A stretch of 64,000 nucleotides of DNA, taken from assembly GCA_950097015.1 (NCBI GenBank), contig CATNEN010000001.1, positions 22,063,501-22,127,500 on the forward strand, in the 5' to 3' direction. Below are positions 25,401 through 35,030 of the stretch, piece after piece. Source of the DNA: Macrostomum hystrix. Lineage: Eukaryota; Platyhelminthes; Macrostomidae. Numbering within the stretch: the stretch's first letter is position 1; each line of letters starts with the position of its first letter. Position numbers and translations under genes: made by a program. The notes beneath the pieces are model-generated. The model was not told the DNA's origin. It saw only the letters and a program-made list of their open reading frames with translations, and did no database searches.

Positions 25401-27987
25401 GAATCGGAACTGGATCCGATCGTTAACCGTCTGCACACCGTGGTTCATGTCCATTTCTATCCTTTCGCTACCACTGAAGCTGGCAATGTAGGACTCGAGC
25501 TTGCAGCCATAGAACTCCACCCGCATGGAGATCAGATTATGCCAGCGCTGAGGATTGATGCGCAAGTATCGAGCCACAATGGGATACAGGAAACGATTCT
25601 CGGCAACAGCCAAATCATCGACGTTCGCGTCGAACAGATAGGGCGAGCCGTATTCGTCGCGATAGTAAAGCCAGTTTCTCGGCAGATCGTCATCAGAGTA
25701 CAGCACAAAGTAGTCCATCACCCATTCGCGGCCGCCTTTTCGGCCTTGGGTGGCCACGCCGGTGACAACGTAACGGTCACCCAGGTCGATCTGCAGCCAC
25801 TGGTTGGTGTTTTGGTCGCCAGCAATCCAGGCGCCCGCACCGACTCGGTTGCGAAAGAACAGAAATCCTTGGTGTGAAGTTTAGTTATGAGATAATTGCT
25901 TCAGACAATATCGGAAACTTTGAACTTCAATGTAGCTTTCCAATCATGTCAACAAACTTATTTCGTTCATTTCTGTTAGATTGCACAAAATACATTTGCA
26001 CGTTAGTGTTAAAAGAATTTATTTAATATTTGAGTCCTTAAGAAACCAATAGTTAAAATGACAATGCTATTACAATTAAATTAACAGCGTACTGCGCACC
26101 TAGGCTTCTTAAGGATTCGTTAAATGGGACTTAAAGAAGTACAAAATTCGCTCGTATATAAGTAACTGCATGATAGAGCGTATTGATTAAAAATGTGATG
26201 AGCTTACCGTCTGCGTAGTGCAATCGGCCAAATGTAGCTTTAGTCTGGGCATTTAACTGGGACGATGCTGTGATCTGGGTGTCTGGTATTCCATTGTCCG
26301 GGTCCGTCATGCCGAGAGGAATCTGTGGAAATAGCTCGCATCGTTCTGTAAATGCCATTGAAAGGATTTTTTATGATAAGAGGGTGTGACAGTGTTCGTT
26401 TATCGTAGCCGTATAATTCTTCTAAATATACTTTCTTTCTTACTTTTCTCATTATAACAATACAGACAGTGTCCGAAATATTATATACGGTACACTATTT
26501 TGGTTTCTATTTTGCACTTCACTCTTCATATGTATTCACAAGCTTTTTGTGCAATATTTATTTTATTCTGTGACTATAAAGTAAAACTTGGCTCTGACCT
26601 TGACCCAATATTCTGATTGGCTTATTTCCTACACGTACACCTGGGAATTATTGTACCAAAGTTATTCAACACCTAATTAGTACTTTTTATTGTTATAATA
26701 ATAAACATGTTGTGAGTTTTACCTTCGCCGTCCGCGCCCCTTACCACGTCACAGCTAGTCGAACAAACTAACATAGAAAGCAAAATCCCAACCCAAATCC
26801 GATACACAGCAACTCTTAGTAAACACTCGTCACATAAAAATGGAGGTCCCACCGAGACAAAACTACTTATGATTGGTCATCCGCTTGCCCGCGTCATTCT
26901 GCGTTGTATCTTCGATCTGCAGTGACAACGTGCCCCACTTCGGTTCCTGAAGATAACATTAATTCTCCGGCCTGCTTAATTACTTCGGCGGCCTATCTCT
27001 CATCAGTTCGGCGACAGCTGTCTGTTGCTGAGTGGCTTGCGTGTGCTCTGTATGTGGCTCTGGTGGTGTTTGAACTTGTGGTGATTCGTGAGACTGTTCT
27101 GTTGTGACATCAACTTCTGCACCGATATCTGGTACATTGTTGGCCGTGCTCACGTATCTGTGATTGGCCGTATGATATTTTCTGTGGCAGACTGCGTGAT
27201 TGGCTCTGCATGTGATTGGCTGAGCGATTGGTGGAGTGATTGGCTCTATGGCCGGTTCTGTGACTGGTTCTGACTGCGAAATCGATTGCGCGCTTTGGTG
27301 CTGAGCAGACTGGTAGGTTGGAAGATGGATTTCCTGGAGCTCACAAGCTTGGACAGGTGCCATATGAGATCTGGACACCCAATCAGAGCATTCTAAAAAA
27401 TCTGAGCTGCAACTCAAGCGCCTGTAACCATCATCTCCCTGTCCTAGCCTAGAGGAACGAGGCATCCTAGCAACCAGATCTAACCTACGTCACACGTTAT
27501 TGATTGCCAGCTATTCTAGCTTGCAATTTTCAATGCTAAAACAACTAAAGAATTCCAGTGGGTTTGATTTTTTGGTACAATAAATGACCAAGAATAGGAA
27601 AAATTATAGCAGTTTCTTCACTCAACAATGGATTCAGACAGATAACAATGTTAACGACGCTAAAGTCCTTTAGCACATAAAAACGATCTTTATGATGCGA
27701 TTTGAATGACTAATTTGTTCGTTCAAAAAATGGTTTAAATACTGGGAACAATAATTAAAACATTATATTTTAGCACTTTTAATGAGAGAGAAAATAGTAA
27801 AAAAACGTTTTGAAAAAAAAAGAAGAAAAAATGTAAATTAATTTCGTGGTAATTATTCTTATAGTGGGACATTTTATATGAAGTAAACTTTTATCCAAGA
27901 AATTATAGAATAAAATACTAATATTAAATACTTACGACAAAAAACAGCAGGGAAAAAACACAGGAGAAGAAGAGGTACTGCTGCCAT
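10414..27987 (-). CDS. Nrx-IV: Neurexin IV / CASPR (contactin-associated protein) homologue, complete, ten exons
   Basis: Exons on minus: 27987-27936, 26345-26208, 25867-24054, 23911-23476, 23289-22898, 22531-22385, 22256-21895, 12323-12164, 11648-11388, 10722-10414. All junctions are GT-AG and phase-compatible, giving 1,356 residues, close to the family length. Domains in order: signal peptide (MAAVPLLLLCFFPAVFC); F5/8-type discoidin with PLGM...IPDTQITASSQ and AWIAGDQNTNQWLQIDLG (about 19-185); LamG1 (about 190-350); LamG2 (about 375-540); EGF (575-607); fibrinogen-like region (about 615-800); LamG3 (about 815-990); EGF2; LamG4 (about 1055-1240); one membrane span (about 1288-1310); and a 46-residue tail. 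The tail has RNYTFERGDYETKEA, a juxtamembrane protein 4.1-binding type sequence, and ends KEWWL, like the hydrophobic PDZ-ligand ends of CASPR proteins. The family acts in septate/paranodal junctions with contactin. It is head to head with the Pur gene. The seventh intron is 9.6 kb and mostly minisatellite. Confidence 0.96.
11865..12075 (+). mobile_element. SINE-B copy, diverged, in neurexin IV intron 8
   Basis: Begins GTAGTTTAGTGGATCAAG, then GTCGGACTCACGACTTGAAG. It ends in GGGTGTGGCGTCCCCCCAGT, CATAGACTGAACAACTGTAC and GCAGCCTTCAAATGCG. These match, in the same order, the intact SINE-B copy at 38.3-38.6 kb. The B box is eroded. It is inserted antisense to the host gene. Confidence 0.85.
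12500..21770. repeat. 9.2 kb compound minisatellite with higher-order structure (neurexin IV intron 7)
   Basis: The basic units are 22-23 bp and end in GCAATC. The left part (12.5-13.07 kb) uses GGTGTTTAACAACCAATGCA and GGTGGTCAACAGCCAATGCA types. From 13.07 kb onward GTTGGCTAGAACCAAAGCAATC and variants (CAGAACC, CCAGAG, GTGGGC) dominate. A punctuating block, GGTGGATAAAAACTAATTTA followed by AAGTAATCGGTGGACATCAA, interrupts the array repeatedly. Long stretches recur almost unchanged: a landmark at 15,284-15,499 returns at 17,208, 18,663 and 21,402 (offsets 1,924, 1,455 and 2,739). A one-base deletion (AGAGCATCGTTGG) at about 15,749 returns at about 19,129. There is no gene; open frames in it are by-products of a stop-poor unit. 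Confidence 0.95.
22565..22890. other. Neurexin IV intron 5, no extra feature
   Basis: Unique intronic sequence between exons 6 and 5. I recognise no repeat array or element. This is one of the few introns over 300 bp here that lacks an array. Confidence 0.5.
26980..27465 (-). CDS. Unrecognised 161-residue open frame inside neurexin IV intron 1, possibly retroelement-derived
   Basis: The frame starts with ATG (MPRSSRLGQGDDG...), is rich in Pro, Gln, Thr and Ser in its second half (PITPPIAQPIT, TPPEPHTEHTQATQQQTAV), and ends in LMRDRPPK. It does not fit the CASPR domain series and lies between exons 1 and 2 on the same strand. A basic/Pro-rich carboxy end followed by a purine-rich tract (GGCCGGAGAATTAATG) and TGTTATC is reminiscent of the end of an LTR-retrotransposon polyprotein next to its 3' LTR. 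I found no protease, reverse transcriptase or integrase motif, so this is only a suggestion. It may be non-coding. Confidence 0.25.
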   Translation of the reverse strand: MPRSSRLGQGDDGYRRLSCSSDFLECSDWVSRSHMAPVQACELQEIHLPTYQSAQHQSAQSISQSEPVTEPAIEPITPPIAQPITCRANHAVCHRKYHTANHRYVSTANNVPDIGAEVDVTTEQSHESPQVQTPPEPHTEHTQATQQQTAVAELMRDRPPK

Positions 27988-28687
27988 GATGTTAACCAGT
28001 ATTCCACTTTCTTAATCGATCGATATATGTTAGCACTCTACAAAAGCCAAGTCGAACGGAAGAATTATTTTTCTAAACTAAAACCATCAAGAAAACCGAT
28101 AAGAAATTTGTTTAATGAAATAGGAACTCATTGGTTTTCAAATTTATAGTTTTCATTTATGTCTATTGTAATTACAAATTATATATTTTTAACACATAAC
28201 ATTTATTATACCACTCTAGTTTAATAATGATTCAACCCGCAAAATCTCACTTCACTAAAATCATTTAATAATTTGTAGCTCCCTTCTTAAAAAAGCAAGC
28301 TGTTAAACAACTTAGGGATAGGAAACCATAATGATTATCAGCACTGATTATCAGTGAATTTTAGCACTGCAAAAATGGATCGCTAAGTCCGAAATCCACA
28401 TGCAGTCAATACATGGTTCACATAAAATAATGGATTTGTAACAACTTTGTCATGATCAGTTTTGGTCGCAAAAACTTACAGTCGACTATACAATAATGCC
28501 AAGAAATTCAAGAAATTACTGTGTTTGATTTAAATTTACCTTTTAAATTTTCAAAATGTAAGTACTTTTTGTGACCAGCTCTCCGGAATTGATATTTACG
28601 ACAGCACTCGCACCGATTCGTAAAGTAGTCAGTTCTGCATTAATTTTTCATTGTTGGTCGCAAACTTGGTAGGAGAAGACTGAGAAG
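27988..28687. promoter_or_regulatory. Shared upstream region of neurexin IV (-) and Pur gene (+)
   Basis: Neurexin IV starts leftward at 27,987. A good splice donor (AAG|GTAAGTG, with GT at 28,688) on plus looks like the end of a 5' untranslated exon of the Pur gene, so the two transcripts appear to start head to head within about 700 bp. The sequence is AT-rich. I could not identify a clear TATA box for either direction. Confidence 0.4.
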
Positions 28688-29860
28688 GTAAGTGTCGAAA
28701 ATTCACTTCTTTGTTAGAAGCATCCAATCGTTTACTTTTATATTTTTGTTTACTTACTCTATGGCATAACGGTTTTGTGCTGCAATTGTAATGGCTAGCT
28801 AAAGTAGCTAAAATAAAGTTATAATGGAGTTATATGTATTGATAGGCCTAAAACTCTTGACTAGCTATTGAATACCATAATTTCACCACATATACTCAAT
28901 TAATGCTCTTTAAATTAAAAGTACACCATTGACCTTGTTTAAAGTAGGCCCTAGTACCATTGTAGGCCTACCATCAATTAAGTAGTGCATTATTTATTCA
29001 ACCTTTATGTTTTAAATTAAGATGCATACAATTTTTTCTTCTTATAGCTTGTCATCTATACCACTATTGGCAAGGCTCTTTAAAATCTCATTCCAAATAA
29101 GCTATCAATGTTAACTAATCCAGAAAATATTTTCTGGTTGCTAAATAGTCATTTTATCACAAGGGTTGACAAGTCAATACCACAATTTTACCTCAATAAG
29201 TGCTCTATGTTTCACTATAATTTAATGTTGTGGCAAAACAAAAAATGGTTATCAACATCACTTCATAAAAGTTATTTAGAATCTTTTAAATCTGTTACAA
29301 CTATTTAGTCTCAGAGAACTAAAAAATTATTTTTAAAAAATGTCAAACTATATTATTGCTCATTAAAAATTCATTTTTTACTTTATAATTTTGAATAATG
29401 ATTATGATTAAAAAACCGAAAAGTATTGTTTGGATAGCATATCTAGCATTTTTTGTCTGCCACCATTGTGTCTATTATTAACTTTTTTTTTAAGAATAGT
29501 TACATAATTAAAAATGTTATCTGCTATGGCTTTTATTGTCACAAAATACAAGATTTTATCAATAAAAAGCCTATGTCATGCACAAGTTCATAATTATCAG
29601 GTGCTTTTCTGTCTGTCATTTCTGTCTATATTATAAGATAACTGTTTTGAACCCCATGTCAAACAATTGTGTCTATATTTTGACAAAATTACTTTTACTA
29701 GTTTCTTCACTTTGTCTAATTGTCAGAATTGAGGCAAATGTATTCAGATACATTTTTGATAAAATGACTGATAAAACCTAAATTTCTGCCTAGCTTTGCT
29801 AACAGGTTTAAAGTAGGCAGAGTTTTTACAATACTTAATTAACTATTTTTTTAACCACAG
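28688..29860 (+). other. Probable 5'UTR intron of the Pur gene
   Basis: Donor AAG|GTAAGTG at 28,688. Acceptor TTTTTTTAACCACAG ends at 29,860, with a strong pyrimidine tract, followed by a GGCTGGTCGG... leader that runs to the Pur start codon. The interior is AT-rich and has no gene. The acceptor could instead be used for spliced-leader addition if the organism trans-splices. Confidence 0.45.
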
Positions 29861-29972
29861 GGCTGGTCGGTTAAGTTGTGCCTACAGTGAAGCTGTTGGT
29901 TGGATTTGGCAGCAAAAGTTGGCAAGATAATATTGGCTTTGAAGTTATCCAACTACATTTGAAAGCTAGACC

Positions 29973-31285
29973 ATGTATAACAACATTGGCAGAGACAACA
30001 GGGATGGAGAAAATTCCGAGAAAGAAATTGCTTCAAGGAATGTACAGGTAATTTCTTTAACATCTGAAGGCTGTTTATGGCTGTTCAGTCCATGGCTAGA
30101 GGATACAAATTATCCTAGTGGAGTCGGGAATCGAACCCCCGACCTTCAATACACTCTAACCACTAGGCTACACCTGACCCCCATCTATTCTCAGGTCCAG
30201 GCCAAGCGGTTCTACCTGGATGTGAAGCAGAACAGGCGCGGTCGGTTCCTGAAGATCGCCGAAGTCGGGGCCAGCGGTCAGAAGAGTCGCATCCTGATGG
30301 GCATGAGCACTACGCCTGAGTTTCGCGACAAGCTAAACGAGATCATCAAATACTACAAGCAGACCGAATCCGCTACCGATGGCGGCGATCGAGCTTTCAA
30401 ATTTCGCTCCGAGACCATTGTGCGAGAGAATCGGCGCTATTTTCTCGACCTGAAGGAGAACCAGCGCGGCAAGTTTCTGCGCATCGCCCAGCAGGTGTCA
30501 CCGTCTGGCATTCGCAACCAGATCGCTGTGCCGGCTCAGGGCCTTGAAGAGCTGAGGGACCGCCTGGTTGAGCTCATCAACGAGTGCGGCACGGACGACA
30601 TGGCTGGTGAGTCCATTGTCGTATTAATATTCTTCTTTACTGTATTACGAAGTGCATCATCTACTTGTTAGACACCTGTTAGACAATATCATCACCTGTT
30701 AAACAATGTCATCACCTGTTAGACAATGACATCACCTGTTAAACAATGTCATCACCTGTTAGACAATGACATCACCTGTTAAACAATGTCATCACCTGTT
30801 AGACAATGACATCACCTGTTAAACAATGACATCACCTGTTAGACAATGACATCACCTGTTAAACAATGTCATCACCTGTTAGACAATGACATCACCTGTT
30901 AAACAATGTCATCACCTGTTAGACAATGACATCACCTGTTAGACAATGTCATCACCTGTTAGACAATGACATCACCTGTTAGACAATGACATCACCTGTT
31001 ATACAATGACATCACCTGTCTCACTCTCTCACAGAAGGAGTTGAGCGCCTGCCAGCTCCCAAGTCCCTGCGCGTGGACAGCAAGATGTTCTACTTTGATG
31101 TTGGCGCCAACAGGCGCGGCATGTTTCTGCGCCTATCGGAGGTGCGCGCCAATTTTCGCACAGCCGTCACCATACCGGAGAAGTCCTGGGCCAATGTCCG
31201 CGACATCCTGGACGAGTACATCGCCAAGGTGGCCGAGGCCAAGGTTGCCGATAGTGTCAAGCAGGAGGAAGAGAAGGAACAGTGA
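29973..31285 (+). CDS. PURA: Pur-alpha-type purine-rich element binding protein, three coding exons
   Basis: Coding exons 29973-30047, 30195-30606 and 31035-31285 join in frame to 245 residues. Three PUR repeats are clear. I: KRFYLDVKQNRRGRFLKIAE...EFRDKLNEIIKYY (about 28-83). II: RRYFLDLKENQRGKFLRIAQ...LEELRDRLVELIN (about 100-160). III: KMFYFDVGANRRGMFLRLSE...SWANVRDILDEYI (about 173-232). Each repeat has the aromatic beta-ridge YFLD-type motif and the GxFLxI/L motif typical of the family. The short amino terminus has EKEIASRNVQ, matching the conserved E-L-A-S-R lead-in. The family binds single-stranded GGN-repeat DNA and RNA and acts in transcription and neuronal mRNA transport; repeat III mediates dimerisation. 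The C-terminus is an acidic Lys/Glu tail. Intron 1 is largely a SINE fragment and intron 2 is largely a 20-bp array. Confidence 0.96.
30062..30172 (-). mobile_element. SINE-B fragment forming most of Pur intron 1
   Basis: Read on minus it has the A box (TAGCCTAGTGGTTAG), an intact B box (GGGGGTTCGATTCCCGACTC), and then jumps to the distal CCATGGACTGAACAG...CAGCCTTCAGATG segment. The middle of the element is missing. It occupies about 111 of the 147 intronic bases, leaving only about 14 bp next to the donor and about 22 bp next to the acceptor. Confidence 0.88.
30665..31020. repeat. Minisatellite, 20-bp unit, filling Pur intron 2
   Basis: About 17-18 copies of ATCACCTGTTAGACAATGAC, with GAC/GTC and TTAGA/TTAAA variants that partly alternate as a 40-bp dimer. 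The array begins about 58 bp after the donor and stops about 14 bp before the acceptor, so it overlaps the normal branch-point zone. Confidence 0.95.
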
Positions 31286-32165
31286 TTGGGGAAGTTTTCG
31301 CTTAGCTACAATCTGGGCATCAGAGTAATTAGAGTTTGAAAGTGTTCGCCGGTTATAATTATGGTTCATCTGTTATAAAAAACGCTAGTTATTAAAAAAT
31401 CTTCAAAAAATAGTTTGGTTGGCCCACTTTGTTATTAGTCTGTGTGCGCTCTCTGTATGATCGATTTAACATCTACTGGGAATGCTATAATGCTACTTTA
31501 TATACTATATTTTTGCAGCACGATTGTGCAGTTTATTTTATTTATTTATTTATTTTTTGTAATAAAAATTATCTGACTTTTAGACCAATATATATTTCCA
31601 TTATTTCTATTTTATATTAGCAAAGTTTATATTTAAAATTTATTGTAACAATTATCATATTATATCAGTTGGCATTTCCCTTAACAAAAATAATCAATAT
31701 TAACCTTTGTGTTTTTGTCAATCCAAGAATTATCTGCTTACACAAACTCAGTACTACTTGCAGTAGCGCATATATATATATAAAGTCTTACTTTATGATA
31801 ATATCCTAACGTTTTGTGAGTTTCTGTGTCCACATTTATAATACTATTAAGCAGTTTGTTGTCTGTTGGTAATCAGAATAATTTAATTGGAGTATCCTAC
31901 AAATATTCGTGCTATCAGTTTGGTGTCAGTGTGTGTCTGTCTTTGGGTAGGTTCCATTTGTTTGCAACATCTCTTTGTTAGGCGCTTGCGAGTGCGTTGG
32001 AAAATTCATTGTTGAAGCTTTGGGAGACTTAAAATACACAACAGGCCCATATTTGGACCATTTTTGGTTTCGACTCTTTTTGTCTCCAAGTTTGGAATAA
32101 AATATGATCAATTGTTGTGCTTGTTTATTTTAAATTATTGAACTACAAGCGGGTGCAGTTTTCAG
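31286..32165. other. Pur 3'UTR and downstream AT-rich DNA
   Basis: A canonical AATAAA at 31,561-31,566, 276 nt after the stop codon, is a likely polyadenylation signal for the Pur transcript. A short (AT)n run lies at 31,771-31,781. No further gene was seen. Confidence 0.5.
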
Positions 32166-32184
32166 GGCCATTTTTTCCCAAATC

Positions 32185-33870
32185 CTCAGGCTGAGCTGCA
32201 ATTCTCCAAGATCCTCAGGCCGACCTGCAATTCTCCCAGATCCTCAGGCCGAGCTGCAATTCTCCCAGATCCTCAGGCCGAGCTGCAATTCTCCCAAATC
32301 CCCAGGCCGAGCTGCAATTCTCCCAGATCCTCAGGCCGAGCTGCAATTCTCCCAGATCCTCAGGCCGACCAGCAATTCTCCCAGATCCTCAGGCCGAGCT
32401 GCAATTCTCCCAGATCCTCAGGCCGAGCTGCAATTCTCCCAAATCCTCAGGCCGAGCTGCAATTCTCCCAGATCCTCAGGCCGAGCTGCAATTCTCCCAG
32501 ATCCTCAGGCCGAGCTGCAATTCTCCCAAATCCTCAGGCTGAGCTGCAATTCTCCCAGATCCTCAGGCCGAGCTGCAATTCTCCCAGATCCTCAGTCCGA
32601 GCTGCAATTCTCCCAGATACTCAAGCTCAGCTGCAATTCTCCCAGATCCTCAAGCTCAGCTGCAATTCTCCCAGATCCTCAAGCTCAGCTAGAAATCTCC
32701 CAGATCCTCAAGTTGAGCGACCATTCTCCGGGATCCTCAGGCCGAACTGCAATCCTCCCAAATCCTCAGGCTGAGCTGCAATTCTCACACATTCTCAGGC
32801 TGAGCTGCAGTTCTCCCAGATCCTCAGGCCGAGCTGCAATTCTCCCAAATCCTCAAGCTCAGCTGCAATTCTCCCAGATCCTCAAGCTCAGCTGCAATTC
32901 TCCCAGATCCTCAAGCTCAGCTACAAATCTCCCAGATCCTCATGCTGAGCTGCAGTTCTCCCAGATCCTCAAGCTCAGCTACAAATCTCCCAGATCCTCA
33001 TGCTGAGCTGCAGTTCTCCCAAACCTTCATGTTTCGCTGCAGTTCTACCAAACCCTCATGCTGAGCTGCAGTTCTCCCAGATCCTCAGGTTCAGTCACCA
33101 TTCTACGAGATCCTCAGGCTGAGCTGCAATTCTCCCAGATCCTCAGGCCGAGCTGCAATTCTCCCAGATCCTCAGGCCGAGCTGCAATTCTCCCAGATCC
33201 TCAGGCCGAGCTGCAATTCTCCCAAATCCTCAGGCCGAGCTGCAATTCTCCCAGATCCTCAGGCCGAGCTGCAATTCTCCCAGATCCTCAGGCCGAGCTG
33301 CAATTCTCCCAGATCCTCAGGCCGAGCTGCAATCCTCCCAAATCCTCAGGCCGAGCTGCAATTCTCCCAGATCCTCAGGCCGAGCTGCAATTCTCCCAGA
33401 TCCTCAGGCTCAGCTGCAATTCTCCCAGATCCTCATGCTGAGCTGCAATTCTCCCAGATCCTCAGGCCGAGCTGCAATTCTCCCAGATCCTCAGGCCGAG
33501 CTGCAATTCTTCCAGATCCTCATGCCGAGCTGCAATTCTCCCAGATCCTCAGGCCGAGCTGCAATTCTCCCAGATCCTCAGGCCGAGCTGCAATTCTCCC
33601 AGATCCTCAGGCCGAGCTGCAATCCTCCCAAATCCTCAGGCCGAGCTGCAATTCTCCCAGATCCTCAGGCCGAGCTGCAATTCTCCCAGATCCTCATGCT
33701 GAGCTGCAATTCTCCCAGATCCTCAGGCCGAGCTGCAATTCTCCCAGATCCTCAGGCCGAGCTGCAATTCTTCCAGATCCTCATGCTGAGCTGCAGTTCT
33801 CCCAGATCCTCAGGTTCAGTCACCATTCGACAAGATCCTCAGGCTGAGCTTCGATTTTCTCAGGTTGAGT
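32185..33870. repeat. Minisatellite, 29-bp unit, between the convergent Pur and GABA receptor genes
   Basis: About 58 copies of AGATCCTCAGGCCGAGCTGC followed by AATTCTCCC. The consensus is very homogeneous at the left. Diverged variants (AAGCTCAGCT, CATGCTGAGC) cluster at 32.6-33.1 kb, and several multi-unit blocks recur at 33.1-33.8 kb. It encodes nothing credible; long frames arise because 29 is not a multiple of 3. Confidence 0.95.
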
Positions 33871-33959
33871 TGCTTAGCATCCCTAGCCTGATGTTCTCTC
33901 CTGAAGCACCAAAGACACAAAGAGTCAATCTGCACATGATGTATTCAATTTAAATATCT

Positions 33960-34385
33960 GCACATAGAAAATTTGTTAAGTAAATTAGTTTGCTTGTTAG
34001 CTACGTTAAAAATTATGAAACGCATTTATTTCGCATAATACTAGCGTAATAAGTTTTTCATAGGGGGCCATGTACTGTACTTATAAAAGTTGAACAACAT
34101 ATAGCATTTGTACACGTACGTATAGCGTTGCAGCAAAAATTTCTAACGAAAATTTAGCAAAATTTGAAATCAATGAATGGGTTGCACGTGGACTATTGGT
34201 GTACAAATGATAAAAGGATAGATTTAAAATGAATTGTACTAGCAAAGATAGCAAACTTTTATTAGTAAATAGGGATTATCGTGTGTGAGACTATAAAGTA
34301 CTGGTCATGGTTGAACTAAAAACATTTTACTTGGAATTAGCGCAAGCGGTTTAATTAACGGCAGATTTTCTAACAGATTTAATGG
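33960..34385. other. Non-coding AT-rich DNA
   Basis: Unique sequence between two arrays. No gene or element recognised. Confidence 0.5.
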
Positions 34386-34391
34386 CTCAAA

Positions 34392-34822
34392 GATGTGATC
34401 TGGTCATCTAACACATGAGATCTGGTCATCTAACACATGAGATCTGGTCATCTAACACATGAGATCTGGTCATCTAACACATGAGATCTGGTCATCTAGC
34501 TCATGAGATCTGGTCATCTAACACATGAGATCTGGTCATCTAACACATGAGATCTGGTCATCTAACACATGAGATCTGGTCATCTAACACATGAGATCTG
34601 GTCATCTAACACATGAGATCTGGTCATCTAACACATGAGATCTGGTCATCTAACACATGAGATCTGGTCATCTAGCTCATGAGATCTGGTCATCTAACAC
34701 ATGAGATCTGGTCATCTAACACATGAGATCTGGTCATCTAACACATGAGATCTGGTCATCTAACACATGAGATCTGGTCATCCAACACATGAGATCTGGT
34801 CATCTAACACATGAGATCTGTA
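34392..34822. repeat. Minisatellite, 22-bp unit GAGATCTGGTCATCTAACACAT
   Basis: About 19-20 nearly identical tandem copies, with an AGCTC variant for AACAC at two places (about 34,498 and 34,674) exactly 176 bp apart, that is eight units, consistent with a block duplication. It lies about 200 bp past the stop codon of the GABA receptor gene. The GATC-containing unit gives a 22-bp MboI-type ladder. Confidence 0.95.
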
Positions 34823-35030
34823 ATGATGCATGATACATATAAAACATGAGCAGAAATGATTCCACATGCTATATTTGTTCACAATGCTCAAACTACTGCT
34901 CATCCTCGCAGAGACAATTGCTAAGTACATCGCACTCAAGCGAAATGAAGGCGCACTAGATTCAACGAGCTTCAAAAAGCTTCGACAAACAAACAAAACA
35001 GAAACTGTTCCTTTATGCGACCAAGCCGGG

